This document shows positions 7,623-16,589 of a stretch of DNA of 50,194 nt, in pieces. A program made the translations under genes and the position numbers. Each line of letters begins with the position of its first letter. The stretch's first letter is position 1. Below the pieces are notes generated by a model. That model saw nothing but the letters and a program-made list of their open reading frames with translations, was not told where the DNA came from and made no database searches. The stretch is from Aneurinibacillus thermoaerophilus (GTDB lineage Bacteria; Bacillota; Bacilli; Aneurinibacillales; Aneurinibacillaceae), in the NCBI RefSeq assembly GCF_900099925.1, contig NZ_FNDE01000024.1, forward strand, positions 1 through 50,194. The letters are read 5' to 3'.

Positions 7623-8837
7623 TTGCGACTTATCACCATTATTTTGAAAGAATGGATGTTGTACTGGAGAGATAAAAAGGCGGCCCTGCTGCTTTTCCTG
7701 ATGCCGCTTTTTTTTATCTGGCTTTTTGCGCAGGCGTTGTCTCCATACTTGTTTTCCAGCCGTTACAGTCAGACGTTTGCGATCGCGTTTGTCGACGAAG
7801 ACCAAACGTTAAACACGCAGATGATTAGCCAGCAGCTAGAAGAATTGGACTACATGAAAGGATTTATTACTGTGCACCGTGTGGACAGGAAGCGCGCAAT
7901 GGATATGCTGGCGCAGAACCAAATCGCTGGCTGCATTATTATTCCTAAAGGGTTTACAGCAAGCCTATACAGCGGGGATAATTTCCCGGTGACCTTTATT
8001 GGAAATAGAAGCCAAAAGGTACAAGCCGATCAGGCAAAGAATCAGCTAATCAGTGCGACGAATGATTTGTCGGCCGGACAGAGCGGCGTGAAGGCGGTCT
8101 GGTATGCGGCGCGTGACGGAGGTGCTACCCCCCAGCAACTCGACCGCATTTTAAAAGAGAGTGTGTTTGATTTTATGACGAGGGCGCTAGGTCGCAATGA
8201 AATTTATGATGAGGTGACGCTCGCCACGATCCCCGATGTGAGTTTTCCCGAGTATTTTACGGCGGCGCTGACCATAGTATTTGTCAGTTTTCTTGGCGTT
8301 CGCGGCAGTCGTTTGCTTGCGGAAGAAAAGGAACTGGGTGTGCTGGATCGCTTCCGGACGCTTCCGGGCGGGGTTTTATCTTTGTATGTCGGAAAATTTA
8401 TCGCCATGTTTCTTTTGCTTTTGTTGCAAACGGCGCTCATTGTAGGGATGGCCAGCCTCATGTTTAAAAATTATCTTGGCGCGGCGCCGTTGTCTTTTAT
8501 TCTTGTGTTTTTCGGTACGGCATTTTCGGTTGCGACATGGTCGTTCTTGCTTGCGGTGATCGGCCTTTTTTCCAGAGGAGCGGAATTGCTCGGTTATGTG
8601 GGAACGTTTTTTCTGGCGCTGATCGGCGGTAATATTTATCCGCTTTTTTCCCTGTCGGAAAGCCTGCAGACAGCGAGTGACTTTACATTTAACAAGTGGG
8701 CGATGCACGGGATGTTAAAAGTTTTTTCGGGGAATCATTCTTTATCGGTATGGCCCGAAACAATGATGCTGTTAGCCATAGGCGGAGCATTGCTTGTGGC
8801 GGCGGTCGTGCTGTTGCCCCTGACCGGGAGGAAATAG
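7623..8837 (+). CDS. ABC-2 type permease, first subunit
   Basis: A 404-residue membrane protein starting at TTG 7623 after AGGTAGG. It has an N-terminal transmembrane helix (LLLFLMPLFFIWLFAQAL), a long outside loop of about 170 residues, then five to six helices. GSRLLAEEKELGVLDRFRTLPGG marks the cytoplasmic coupling segment of ABC-2 exporters before the second helix. It would form the channel with the next gene product and be powered by the ATPase at 5201. The stop touches the next start. The 69-base gap from the anchored protein suggests the same transcript. Confidence 0.88.
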   Translation: MRLITIILKEWMLYWRDKKAALLLFLMPLFFIWLFAQALSPYLFSSRYSQTFAIAFVDEDQTLNTQMISQQLEELDYMKGFITVHRVDRKRAMDMLAQNQIAGCIIIPKGFTASLYSGDNFPVTFIGNRSQKVQADQAKNQLISATNDLSAGQSGVKAVWYAARDGGATPQQLDRILKESVFDFMTRALGRNEIYDEVTLATIPDVSFPEYFTAALTIVFVSFLGVRGSRLLAEEKELGVLDRFRTLPGGVLSLYVGKFIAMFLLLLLQTALIVGMASLMFKNYLGAAPLSFILVFFGTAFSVATWSFLLAVIGLFSRGAELLGYVGTFFLALIGGNIYPLFSLSESLQTASDFTFNKWAMHGMLKVFSGNHSLSVWPETMMLLAIGGALLVAAVVLLPLTGRK

Positions 8838-10058
8838 ATGTACGGGGTACTACAAGTTTTATGGTTGCGTATGCGATTGATTTTACAGGATAAGATGTTT
8901 CTTGTGTTATTGCTTTTGTTTCCGGTTCTGTTTGTGTTTATTTTGGGGGCGACCCAGAGCTTTCGGAAAGAGCCGGTGATTCCAGTAGCGGTGGCGGACG
9001 AGGACAATAGTGAATATTCCAGGCTGATCGTTGATCGCTTTGCCCGAAAAGAAGGAATTCGAGTACTTCGCGTGACCAGTGACGAGGCCTATCGTCTGGT
9101 AGAAAACTACCGGGTAGAAGCGGCGTTCGTCATACAGAAAGGTTTTCAGGATGCGGTATTGGAAGAAGAGACGGATAAGACGATCAAAATGGTAAAAAAC
9201 CCCGGTTCATTGTCTTATGGGATTCTTGGCGAGATGCTAGGCAGTGAAGTTATGCGTCTGTCTGCCAATACAGGCGCGGCAAATCGCGCAGAGGAATGGT
9301 ACAGGCTCTACGGGCTGACGAGTAATGAACCGGAGAGGTTATGGGAGCGGGTATGGAAGTATGCTGATTCCCAGTGGACTCCGAAACCGTTGATGACAAT
9401 TAATTACAAAGAGATGCAGGCCGGGGGTGTGCAGTCTGTTACGCGCCTGACCCGTGTATCCGTAGCGGCATTAACTGGAATTGGCGCACTTTTGGTGTTT
9501 ATGATGATGTTCGTGGCGCTGCACAGCAGGTGGCTGATCGAAGAACGAGAAAACGGTACGCTGAAACGGATGATGTCCGTTCCGGGCATGTTTCGAACCT
9601 TCTATCTGGGCAACATTGCCATGCTGTTCACGTTATCTGTATTTCTAGCGGCGCTGTGCGAAGCTGTGGCGCGTTTTTGGTTTGATGCAAGCCTGCTATA
9701 CCATCCGCTGCAATCTATTATTCTTGGCGCTTATATTCTTGCTGTTATTGGACTTAGTATGCTTTTTGCAACGTTGCTGCCGACGCCGCAGCAATTGCAG
9801 ACCACCGCACCGCTTCTGGCTTTGCTGACAGGTTTTGTAGGCGGTTGTTTTTGGCCTTTTCTTCCGTTGAATGGATGGATTAAAACGTTATCACTGTTGA
9901 CGCCACAGGGATGGGCGTTGGACGGGATGAAGGCGCTGCTCGTTAATGATTATAGTATAGGCCAGGTTACACAAACTGCTGGAACGTTGGCAGGTATCGG
10001 AGTGTTTCTGTTGGTGTGGAGCTTCTACGTCATCCGTTACCGGGTTTTTGCCGGGTAA
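8838..10058 (+). CDS. ABC-2 type permease, second subunit
   Basis: A 406-residue partner of the preceding permease with the same plan: helix 1 (MFLVLLLLFPVLFVFILGA), a large extracytoplasmic domain, a coupling segment (SRWLIEERENGTLKRMMSVPG), then five helices ending RYRVFAG. ATG 8838 directly follows the previous TAG, with GGAGG inside the upstream gene, so the two are coupled. The two permeases differ clearly, which implies a heterodimer. Its last bases overlap the dead GNAT gene on the other strand. Confidence 0.9.
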   Translation: MYGVLQVLWLRMRLILQDKMFLVLLLLFPVLFVFILGATQSFRKEPVIPVAVADEDNSEYSRLIVDRFARKEGIRVLRVTSDEAYRLVENYRVEAAFVIQKGFQDAVLEEETDKTIKMVKNPGSLSYGILGEMLGSEVMRLSANTGAANRAEEWYRLYGLTSNEPERLWERVWKYADSQWTPKPLMTINYKEMQAGGVQSVTRLTRVSVAALTGIGALLVFMMMFVALHSRWLIEERENGTLKRMMSVPGMFRTFYLGNIAMLFTLSVFLAALCEAVARFWFDASLLYHPLQSIILGAYILAVIGLSMLFATLLPTPQQLQTTAPLLALLTGFVGGCFWPFLPLNGWIKTLSLLTPQGWALDGMKALLVNDYSIGQVTQTAGTLAGIGVFLLVWSFYVIRYRVFAG

Positions 10059-10505
10059 AATATCCCTTTTCCTTCGCGGATTGCTAACAAGTACGTCTCT
10101 TCTTTCCGGGCTTTGTTGACTTCCTGCAAAGAAGCGATTTTTATCGGCACCGCTTTGACAAAAGCGGTGTCCGCAAACGTCGATACCATACAAGCTGTCC
10201 CCGTCTGGATTATGGCTATTTCTTATATATCCATGATTCGATACTTTCGCCCACGCATGAAGTTCACCGTCATATTGAACGATAAGGGATGTGGCTGATC
10301 TGCCAACTTTGCCTTTCCATTCTGCTAGCATAGCCCCTTCGGGGAACATCTCGACATGTGCTTTGATTTGTTCACGGCTCTACTATAATTCTTCCGGGAA
10401 AGGCGGAGGAAACGCTTTCCTCTGTACATCCAGCAAGTCCTCAAAATCATCCTCCAGTGCGTAGTAATTGTCACTGTATCTTTCCCTCTCATAAAAAGAT
10501 AGCAT
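10037..10505 (-). pseudogene. GNAT acetyltransferase pseudogene
   Basis: Read on the minus strand from ATG 10505: MLSFYERERYSDNYYALEDD continues to a motif AFPPPFPEEL, then a TAG stop, then in the same frame SREQIKAHVEMFPEGAML and ATSLIVQYD, then HGYIRNSHNPDGDSLYGID. This is the N-terminal half of the GNAT acetyltransferases with the FPEG / GYIRNH-PDGD-LYGI signature (the type sometimes fused to a carbon-nitrogen hydrolase). After GIDVC the acetyl-CoA loop (RGxGxA) is missing, and another frame supplies a family-like tail ending GKGIFYPAKTR. So the gene has a nonsense codon, an internal deletion and a frameshift. It cannot make an active enzyme. Confidence 0.75.
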
Positions 10506-10613
10506 AGAGTCACGTTGACTTTGACATAGCAGCTTTCCCGCTCTGTTTTGTTATTTATTATAGTTTTTTGCTTTATACCAACAACTATGGATTATACAAA
10601 GAAAATTTACCTC

Positions 10614-10642
10614 TTGCGTTTTTATTCAGATAATTTTATGAT
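10614..10642 (+). promoter_or_regulatory. Promoter of the IclR-type regulator gene
   Basis: TTGCGT (10614-10619), 17-bp spacer, TATGAT (10637-10642), directly upstream of the palindromic operator. Confidence 0.6.
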
Positions 10643-10660
10643 AACAGATAAATAAACAAA

Positions 10661-10688
10661 TTCGGAATTGTAGTTCCGAAATTCGGAA
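10661..10688 (+). promoter_or_regulatory. IclR-type operator (TTCGGAA / TTCCGAA repeats)
   Basis: Palindrome TTCGGAA-N6-TTCCGAA (10661-10680) followed by a third half-site TTCGGAA (10682-10688). It lies between the -10 box and the ribosome binding site, so a bound protein would block transcription. IclR-family proteins commonly bind such sites in front of their own gene; autoregulation is inferred. Confidence 0.65.
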
Positions 10689-10700
10689 CAGGGGGATTTG

Positions 10701-11456
10701 ATGGGCGGAAACAAAACAGTTGTTAAATCGCTTGAAATTCTAAAGTTATTTTATGAGCATGACCGGCTTACGCTGCAAGAGATGGTAGAAATTTCAAATA
10801 TCCCAAAAACATCCGTTTATCGTCAGGTGAAATCGTTAGAAGAAATGGGGTTGCTTACGCGCGACATAGACGGTAAGTACAGGCTGGGTCTAATTTTTAT
10901 AAAACTTGGACAGCTTGTGGCTGATCGGCTTGATATTAGGCAAGTTGCGCTTCCTTTTATGCACAAGTTGCGCGATGAAATGGGAGAGGCGGTCAATTTA
11001 ATTGTGCGTGAAGGAAATGAAGCGATTTATATCGAGAAAGTGGATACAAAAAAACCGGTTCGTCTCTATACGCGTGTAGGGCGCCGCTCTCCGCTGTACG
11101 CCGGGGCATGTTCACGAATCTTGCTGGCGTTTATGCCACCGGAAGAAGCTGAACAATATATTGCACAAACAGAATTGAAAGCGATTGCTTCCGGAACAAT
11201 TACAGATAAAGAGCGTTTGCGCCAGGTGATTGTCGAGTCGCAGAAAAACGGGTACTCCGTTAGCTATTCGGAATTAGAGGATCATTCAGCGGCTGTGGCG
11301 GCCCCGATTTACAATCATAAAGGAGAAGTGGTGGCCGGATTAAGCATGGCTGGGCTTGAGGCCCATTATGCGCCTGATAAACTACCTCCGCTTATTAAAA
11401 AGATTAAACAAACCGCCCGGGAGATTTCCCTGCAATTGGGCTGGAGGGATGAATAA
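10701..11456 (+). CDS. IclR family regulator of 5-oxoproline genes
   Basis: A 251-residue regulator: winged HTH in residues 1-70 (KSLEILKLF, LTLQEMVEISNIPKTSVYRQ) and a C-terminal ligand-binding domain with the family's EAVNLIVREGNEAIYIEKVD, SPLYAGACSRILLAFMP and AAVAAPIYNHKGEVVAGLSMAG motifs. ATG 10701 follows GGGGGA closely; an in-frame TTG lies one codon upstream. It heads the pxp operon in the same direction, with only 17 bases to pxpB, so it probably controls 5-oxoproline breakdown and its own synthesis through the operator at 10661-10688. The effector is inferred to be 5-oxoproline or a related compound. Confidence 0.88.
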   Translation: MGGNKTVVKSLEILKLFYEHDRLTLQEMVEISNIPKTSVYRQVKSLEEMGLLTRDIDGKYRLGLIFIKLGQLVADRLDIRQVALPFMHKLRDEMGEAVNLIVREGNEAIYIEKVDTKKPVRLYTRVGRRSPLYAGACSRILLAFMPPEEAEQYIAQTELKAIASGTITDKERLRQVIVESQKNGYSVSYSELEDHSAAVAAPIYNHKGEVVAGLSMAGLEAHYAPDKLPPLIKKIKQTAREISLQLGWRDE

Positions 11457-11473
11457 CGAGCGAGGTGAAACGC

Positions 11474-12199
11474 ATGAAATTATTTCCCCTCGGAGACGCC
11501 GCTATTGTCGTTGAATTGGGTAGTGTGATTAATGAAGAAACCCATTGTAAAGTTCGGGCGTTATCCGAATATCTGACGCGGCATCCGCTTCCAGGCATGA
11601 TAGAATATATACCCGCATTTACGACGGTGACGGTGTTTTATGATCCATGCCGCGTATTGGCTAACAGCGGAGCGGAAACGAAGACATTTGTTTCGCCTTA
11701 TCAAAAGATGCGCGCCATGCTGGAAAATATTTTATCTGAATTACAGGATAAGACAGTGGAAAAAACGCGCGTTATTGAAATTCCGGTATGCTACGGCGGT
11801 GAGTTCGGGCCGGATCTGGGGTTTGTAGCCGAACACAATGGGCTGACTCCGGAGGATGTTATCCGTATTCACAGCAGTGCTGAGTACCTTGTATACATGA
11901 TTGGTTTTGCGCCAGGATTTCCTTATCTTGGGGGAATGCCGGAACAAATCGCCACACCGCGCCGTTCATCGCCGCGCCTGTCAATTCCGGTCGGTTCTGT
12001 TGGCATTGCTGGTAAGCAAACAGGCGTGTATCCGATTGCAACACCTGGAGGTTGGCAGCTTATTGGCCGTACGCCGCTTCCGTTGTTCATGCCGGACAGT
12101 GATCCGCCGACACCGCTTAAGGCAGGGGATCGGATTCGTTTCCGGGCTATTTCCCGGCAGGAGTATGATGAATGGAAGGAGAGGGGCGCATGCGGATAA
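11474..12199 (+). CDS. pxpB: 5-oxoprolinase subunit PxpB (KipI-like)
   Basis: A 241-residue protein of the KipI/Allophanate hydrolase subunit 1 family. With PxpC and PxpA it forms the ATP-dependent prokaryotic 5-oxoprolinase that opens 5-oxoproline (pyroglutamate) to glutamate. Diagnostic parts are LFPLGDAAIVVELG at the N-terminus and GFAPGFPYLGGMP, then PVGSVGIAGKQTGVYPIATPGGWQLIGRTP. The ATG at 11474 lies six bases after AGGTG and gives the normal N-terminus; a GTG nine bases upstream is less likely. The end overlaps pxpC by 10 bases. KipI itself inhibits the KinA kinase, but this operon context favours the enzyme role. Confidence 0.93.
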   Translation: MKLFPLGDAAIVVELGSVINEETHCKVRALSEYLTRHPLPGMIEYIPAFTTVTVFYDPCRVLANSGAETKTFVSPYQKMRAMLENILSELQDKTVEKTRVIEIPVCYGGEFGPDLGFVAEHNGLTPEDVIRIHSSAEYLVYMIGFAPGFPYLGGMPEQIATPRRSSPRLSIPVGSVGIAGKQTGVYPIATPGGWQLIGRTPLPLFMPDSDPPTPLKAGDRIRFRAISRQEYDEWKERGACG

Positions 12200-13182
12200 A
12201 AGTGCTCAGGCCCGGATTGTTGACTACCATTCAGGACTTAGGTCGTTACGGATTTCAGAAGCAGGGGATTATTGCAAGCGGAGCGATGGATCCGTTTGCG
12301 CTTAGAATGGCGAATTTGCTTGTTGGCAATGAGGAAAACGCTGCCGCACTGGAAATTACGCTGATGGGGCCGCGCCTGGAATTTGAATCCGATACACTTA
12401 TCTCGATCTGCGGCGCTGATTTGTCACCGGAAGTAGATGGCAAGCCGATTTTGTTATGGCGGCCAGTATATGTGAGAGGTGGAAGCGTGCTTGCATTCCG
12501 AGGTTGCACGTCCGGGTGCCGAGCGTATCTGGCGGTGGCAGGCGGTTTTAATGTAGAGAAGGTATTAGGAAGCCGCAGTACATATTTACGTGCGCACATT
12601 GGAGGATATAAGGGTAGGGCATTGCAGGAAGGAGATAGGTTGGAATTTGGGGAGCCATCCGAATGGGGGGCCTGGCAAATGCGGATGCTGGCCGCGGCAG
12701 GAGGAAGATCAGCGGACTGGACGATAAGCTCTGAGGTTTTTCCCGCATACGGAAAAAATCCAGTGGTACGGGTGATCCGCGGCGCGCAGTTTGACTGTTT
12801 TACCCCGGAAAGCCGGCAGCAATTTTTTGCTTCCGCGTTTCGGGTGACGCCACAATCGGATCGGATGGGATATCGGTTGCAGGGGCCGCAACTTTCGCTT
12901 GCTGATCCCCTTGAAATGATTTCAGAAGCGGTGGCGCCGGGAACGATACAGGTACCGTCTGAAGGCCAACCGATTGCCTTGCTGGCAGACAGACAAACAG
13001 TTGGCGGATATCCAAAGATCGCCCAGATTATTTCGGTAGACCTACCCGTTATTGCGCAGGTAAAGCCAGGGGAGAAAATTCGGTTTCAAGAAGTTTCTTT
13101 GGAAGAAGCGGAGATGCTGTATCTTACCCGCGAGGAACAGATTCAGCAGGTAAAACAGGGAATTGCCCTGCGCTACCAGTAG
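12190..13182 (+). CDS. pxpC: 5-oxoprolinase subunit PxpC (biotin-dependent carboxyltransferase-like)
   Basis: A 330-residue partner of PxpB (KipA / allophanate hydrolase subunit 2 family). Seen: [46 protein letters not shown], then [34 protein letters not shown] and [27 protein letters not shown]. All are standard family blocks. The start at ATG 12190 follows GGAGAGGGG. The ORF can be read from 12172, but that lacks an RBS. Overlap with pxpB implies coupled translation in equal amounts. Confidence 0.93.
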   Translation: MRIKVLRPGLLTTIQDLGRYGFQKQGIIASGAMDPFALRMANLLVGNEENAAALEITLMGPRLEFESDTLISICGADLSPEVDGKPILLWRPVYVRGGSVLAFRGCTSGCRAYLAVAGGFNVEKVLGSRSTYLRAHIGGYKGRALQEGDRLEFGEPSEWGAWQMRMLAAAGGRSADWTISSEVFPAYGKNPVVRVIRGAQFDCFTPESRQQFFASAFRVTPQSDRMGYRLQGPQLSLADPLEMISEAVAPGTIQVPSEGQPIALLADRQTVGGYPKIAQIISVDLPVIAQVKPGEKIRFQEVSLEEAEMLYLTREEQIQQVKQGIALRYQ

Positions 13183-13210
13183 CACGATACACGATGTAAG
13201 GAGGAATACC

Positions 13211-13975
13211 ATGTATAGAGTAGATATCAATTGTGATATGGGCGAAAGTTTTGGCGTTTATGAGATGGGAGCAGATGAGACAATCCTGTCGTTTGTGACC
13301 TCCGCAAACATCGCCTGCGGATTTCATGCCGGCGGCCCTGCTGTTATGCGCCGGACGGTAGAAATGGCTCTTGAGAAAGGTGTAGCGATCGGCGCGCATC
13401 CGGGTTTGCCGGATTTGGAAGGGTTTGGCCGCCGCAATATGGATATTACGCCGCAGGAAGCGTATGACATGGTGGTATACCAAGTGGGTGCGCTGTATGG
13501 CTTTGTGAAAGCGGCAGGAGGTAAGATGCAGCATGTGAAACCGCATGGAGCATTGTACAATATGGCCGCGAAAAGCCCGACACTTTCGGAAGCGATTGCT
13601 GAAGCGGTATACAAAGTAGATCCTGACTTGATTCTGTTCGGGCTTTCTGGAAGCGAACTGGTGAAAGCGGGGGAAAGAATCGGGCTTCGTACAGCCAATG
13701 AAGTATTTGCCGATCGTACCTATCAACTTGATGGCTCCTTGACTTCACGACGCGAACCGAATGCACTGATTACAGATACAGAAAAAGCTGTATATCAGGT
13801 TATCCGTATGGTTAAAGAAGGGAAAGTGCATACTGTTCAGCAGCAGGATATTGATATTCAGGCGGATACGGTTTGCATTCATGGGGATGGTGCACATGCG
13901 TATGAATTTGCGAAACAGCTCCACACTCTTCTTGGGGATGCGGGTGTCATTGCGAAGGCTATTGGAGAGGTGTAG
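13211..13975 (+). CDS. pxpA: 5-oxoprolinase subunit PxpA (LamB/YcsF family)
   Basis: A 254-residue LamB/YcsF-type protein, the third subunit of the PxpABC 5-oxoprolinase. It opens with [19 protein letters not shown] and shows [38 protein letters not shown] and [18 protein letters not shown], carrying the metal-binding Asp/His residues expected of this polysaccharide-deacetylase-like fold. ATG 13211 is preceded by AAGGAGG at ideal spacing. Typical length for the family (about 250). It is followed by the transporter pair. Confidence 0.94.
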   Translation: MYRVDINCDMGESFGVYEMGADETILSFVTSANIACGFHAGGPAVMRRTVEMALEKGVAIGAHPGLPDLEGFGRRNMDITPQEAYDMVVYQVGALYGFVKAAGGKMQHVKPHGALYNMAAKSPTLSEAIAEAVYKVDPDLILFGLSGSELVKAGERIGLRTANEVFADRTYQLDGSLTSRREPNALITDTEKAVYQVIRMVKEGKVHTVQQQDIDIQADTVCIHGDGAHAYEFAKQLHTLLGDAGVIAKAIGEV

Positions 13976-14017
13976 ATACATTTATTTTTTAATAACAACA
14001 TAGAAGGGAGTAACCGT

Positions 14018-14725
14018 ATGATCAAGTTAATAGGGATATTGGTTGTTGCACTTGGGTTTGCCTTTCGTTTTAATACCTTGCTAGTTGTTATGGTGGCCGG
14101 CATTGTAACCGGTTTAGTATCAGGGATGTCTTTGAATGAAGTTATGGCCTTATTCGGTAAGTTTTTCGTTGAAAACCGGTACATGTCCCTAGCCATTGTG
14201 TTATCACTACCTGTAATTGGAGTACTTGAGCGGTACGGGTTAAAAGAGAGGGCTGAAGCATTAATTAGAAAAGCAAAAAATGCGACAACAGGTCGTGTAC
14301 TCCTAACATACTTGCTTATTCGTGAAGCATCAGCGGCTATTGGATTGAATATCGGTGGACATGCACAAGCGGTACGACCGCTGATTGTACCAATGGCGGA
14401 AGGAGCCGCTGTTGCGCGGTATGGTAACATCTCAGAGAAGACGAGAAGTGAAATCAGAGCTTATGCAGCTACAGCTGAAAACACAGGGTGGTTCTTTGGT
14501 GAAGATATTTTTATTGCAACAGGGGCCATTTTACTCATGAAGGGATTTTTCGATTCTCTGGGTATGGATGTAGACATATGGGACATGGCGTTATGGGGAA
14601 TCCCTACCGCATTGGCCGCTTTCTTTGTAAGTTGGATTCGTTTTCATCGTTTGGATAAACGAATTGCAAACGATGCACAAAACAGTCATGCTGAGTCTGT
14701 TCAGCAGGATGAGAAAGGGGCGTAA
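14018..14725 (+). CDS. 5-oxoproline transporter subunit, DUF969 family
   Basis: A 235-residue membrane protein of the DUF969 family, seen in many Bacillota beside DUF979 and pxpABC; the pair is regarded as a 5-oxoproline uptake system. It has about six hydrophobic helices, with family blocks such as LPVIGVLERYGLKERAEALI, GRVLLTYLLIREASAAIGLN and GGHAQAVRPLIVPMAEGAA. The C-terminus is charged. ATG 14018 follows GAAGGGAG, and the gene ends two bases before the DUF979 start. Substrate assignment rests on this gene neighbourhood. Confidence 0.87.
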   Translation: MIKLIGILVVALGFAFRFNTLLVVMVAGIVTGLVSGMSLNEVMALFGKFFVENRYMSLAIVLSLPVIGVLERYGLKERAEALIRKAKNATTGRVLLTYLLIREASAAIGLNIGGHAQAVRPLIVPMAEGAAVARYGNISEKTRSEIRAYAATAENTGWFFGEDIFIATGAILLMKGFFDSLGMDVDIWDMALWGIPTALAAFFVSWIRFHRLDKRIANDAQNSHAESVQQDEKGA

Positions 14726-14727
14726 AT

Positions 14728-15690
14728 ATGAAATTGCTCACATTAGATACGCTTTACTATTTGACAGGTCTTATTATTGCGTTTATTGCGATTCGTGTAG
14801 CATTAGATAGAAATCATCCGAATCGTATAGGTTCGGGTATGTTCTGGGGAATTTTTGCTGTAACCTTTTTATTCGGCAATCAGATTCCGCCGCTTTATGT
14901 TGGGTATCTTGTTTTAGTCATGGTTGTACTTGCCTCTATTGGCAAAGTAACAAAATCTAATGAAAAAGAAGCGGATGTAGAAGAGCGTGCAGGGCATGCT
15001 GAGCGTTTGAAGAATAAGGTCTTTATTCCTGCTATTTTAATTCCTCTTCTTACAGTTGTCGGAACATTTACACTTGATAAAATTAATTTTGGTTCTGTTT
15101 TGTTAGTTGATCCGAAAAAAGTGACGTTGATTGCGCTGGGATTGGCTATGATTATTGCGACGATAACTGCGTTGCGCATTACGGGCGCAAAAGCGACTGT
15201 TCCAGTGACAGAAGGAAGCCGTTTGATGCAGGCAGTAGGTTGGGCAGTTATTTTGCCGCAAATGCTGGCTGCGCTTGGTGGTATTTTTGCGAAGGCGGGC
15301 ATCGGTGAAGTAGTATCCGGTATTGTGGGCGATATTCTGCCTACTCAATATGCGTTTGTTGCTGTAGCTGCTTATTGTTTAGGCATGATGCTGTTTACAA
15401 TAGTAATGGGAAATGCGTTTGCGGCTTTTGCCGTAATCACCGGGGGAATCGGAGTTCCGCTTATTGTGAATATGCATGGTGGAAATCCGGCGATTATGGC
15501 TGCACTTGGTATGTTTGCCGGTTATTGTGGTACGCTGATGACACCGATGGCTGCTAACTTTAATATTGTTCCAGCGATGTTGCTTGAACTGAAAGATAAG
15601 AATGCGGTTGTAAAAACGCAATTGATGACGGCAATTCCTGTTTTTATTATTAACATGCTGTTAATGTATTATCTTGTTTATCATTTCTAG
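14728..15690 (+). CDS. 5-oxoproline transporter subunit, DUF979 family
   Basis: A 320-residue protein with around nine membrane helices, DUF979 family. Seen: LYYLTGLIIAFIAIRVALDR at the N-terminus, SIGKVTKSNEKEADVEE as a charged cytoplasmic loop, GWAVILPQMLAALGGIFAKAG, and VMGNAFAAFAVITGGIGVPL with GTLMTPMAANFNIVPAMLLEL near the end. It is presumed to act with DUF969 to bring 5-oxoproline into the cell for PxpABC. It starts just after the DUF969 stop, with GAAAGGGG upstream. Confidence 0.88.
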   Translation: MKLLTLDTLYYLTGLIIAFIAIRVALDRNHPNRIGSGMFWGIFAVTFLFGNQIPPLYVGYLVLVMVVLASIGKVTKSNEKEADVEERAGHAERLKNKVFIPAILIPLLTVVGTFTLDKINFGSVLLVDPKKVTLIALGLAMIIATITALRITGAKATVPVTEGSRLMQAVGWAVILPQMLAALGGIFAKAGIGEVVSGIVGDILPTQYAFVAVAAYCLGMMLFTIVMGNAFAAFAVITGGIGVPLIVNMHGGNPAIMAALGMFAGYCGTLMTPMAANFNIVPAMLLELKDKNAVVKTQLMTAIPVFIINMLLMYYLVYHF

Positions 15691-15724
15691 TCATTTAAAT
15701 AAAAGGCGATAAGGGGATGCAGCA

Positions 15725-16372
15725 ATGAAACACGTGTTGATTACAGGTTTTGAGCCTTTTGGTGGGGAAACGGTAAACCCGTCGCTTGAAGCCGTGAAAC
15801 AGTTAGACGGTAAGAAGATTGATGATTATGTAGTGGTGGCCCGTCAGCTTCCTACTGTATTTCATGAATCAATAGCCGAATTAGAAAAATATATAGAAGA
15901 GTTAAAGCCGGAAGTTATTATTTGTGTGGGACAGGCAGGTGGTCGTCCGGATATTACGGTCGAACGTGTAGCAATTAACGTGGATGATGCGAGAATAGCA
16001 GATAATAGAGGCAAACAGCCTGTGGATGTGCCGGTTGTGATGGGAGGCCCGGTTGGATATTGGGCGACGCTTCCAATTAAGGCTATTGTTAAAAGGCTAC
16101 GTGAGCAGGGGATTCCGGCTTCGATTTCACAAACGGCAGGTACATTCGTCTGTAATCATGTATTTTATGGATTAATGCATATTCTGAATACATCGGAAAA
16201 AAAAGCGCGCGGAGGATTTATTCATATTCCATATCTTCCACAACAGGCTGTCGCCCATCCAGGACAGCCAAGTATGCCGCTTAATATGATTGTAAAAGGA
16301 CTGGAACTTGCTGTCGAAACGACTCTTACTCATGAGCAAGATATAGTAGAGGTGGGCGGACAGACGCACTGA
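15725..16372 (+). CDS. pcp: Pyroglutamyl-peptidase I
   Basis: A 215-residue cysteine peptidase (family C15) that cuts N-terminal pyroglutamate from peptides and releases free 5-oxoproline. The catalytic triad is in place: Glu80 ([10 protein letters not shown]), Cys143 ([12 protein letters not shown]) and His167 ([12 protein letters not shown]), at the spacing known for the Bacillus enzymes. N-terminal [17 protein letters not shown] is typical. ATG 15725 follows AAGGGG. As the last gene of the operon it adds a peptide-derived source to the uptake and ring-opening steps encoded upstream. Confidence 0.95.
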   Translation: MKHVLITGFEPFGGETVNPSLEAVKQLDGKKIDDYVVVARQLPTVFHESIAELEKYIEELKPEVIICVGQAGGRPDITVERVAINVDDARIADNRGKQPVDVPVVMGGPVGYWATLPIKAIVKRLREQGIPASISQTAGTFVCNHVFYGLMHILNTSEKKARGGFIHIPYLPQQAVAHPGQPSMPLNMIVKGLELAVETTLTHEQDIVEVGGQTH

Positions 16373-16396
16373 TTTTCATTATAGATTAAGATACGA

Positions 16397-16429
16397 AAGG
16401 TCATGACAAATTGTGTCATGGCCTTTTTT
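16397..16429 (+). terminator. Terminator of the 5-oxoproline operon
   Basis: AAGGTCATGACA pairs with TGTCATGGCCTT (one G-T pair) and is followed by TTTTTTC. Confidence 0.88.
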
Positions 16430-16508
16430 CATGTGGAGCGTGTAGCACGTCGGTCGAACCGGCAATTCCTGCAAACTTTTCTTTTTATTTAAAATTATTA
16501 TAAATTTG

Positions 16509-16537
16509 TTGACATTGTAAAGACGATAAATTAAAAT
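16509..16537 (+). promoter_or_regulatory. Sigma-A promoter of the MFS gene
   Basis: Perfect -35 TTGACA (16509-16514), 17-bp spacer, TAAAAT (16532-16537). The next 20 bases are AT-rich with ATNATT-like hexamers that could hold a regulator such as Fur, but the match is too weak to claim. Confidence 0.75.
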
Positions 16538-16589
16538 GATTACAAATAATATTTATAAAAATATCCTGTGGAATCATGGGGTGACATGA

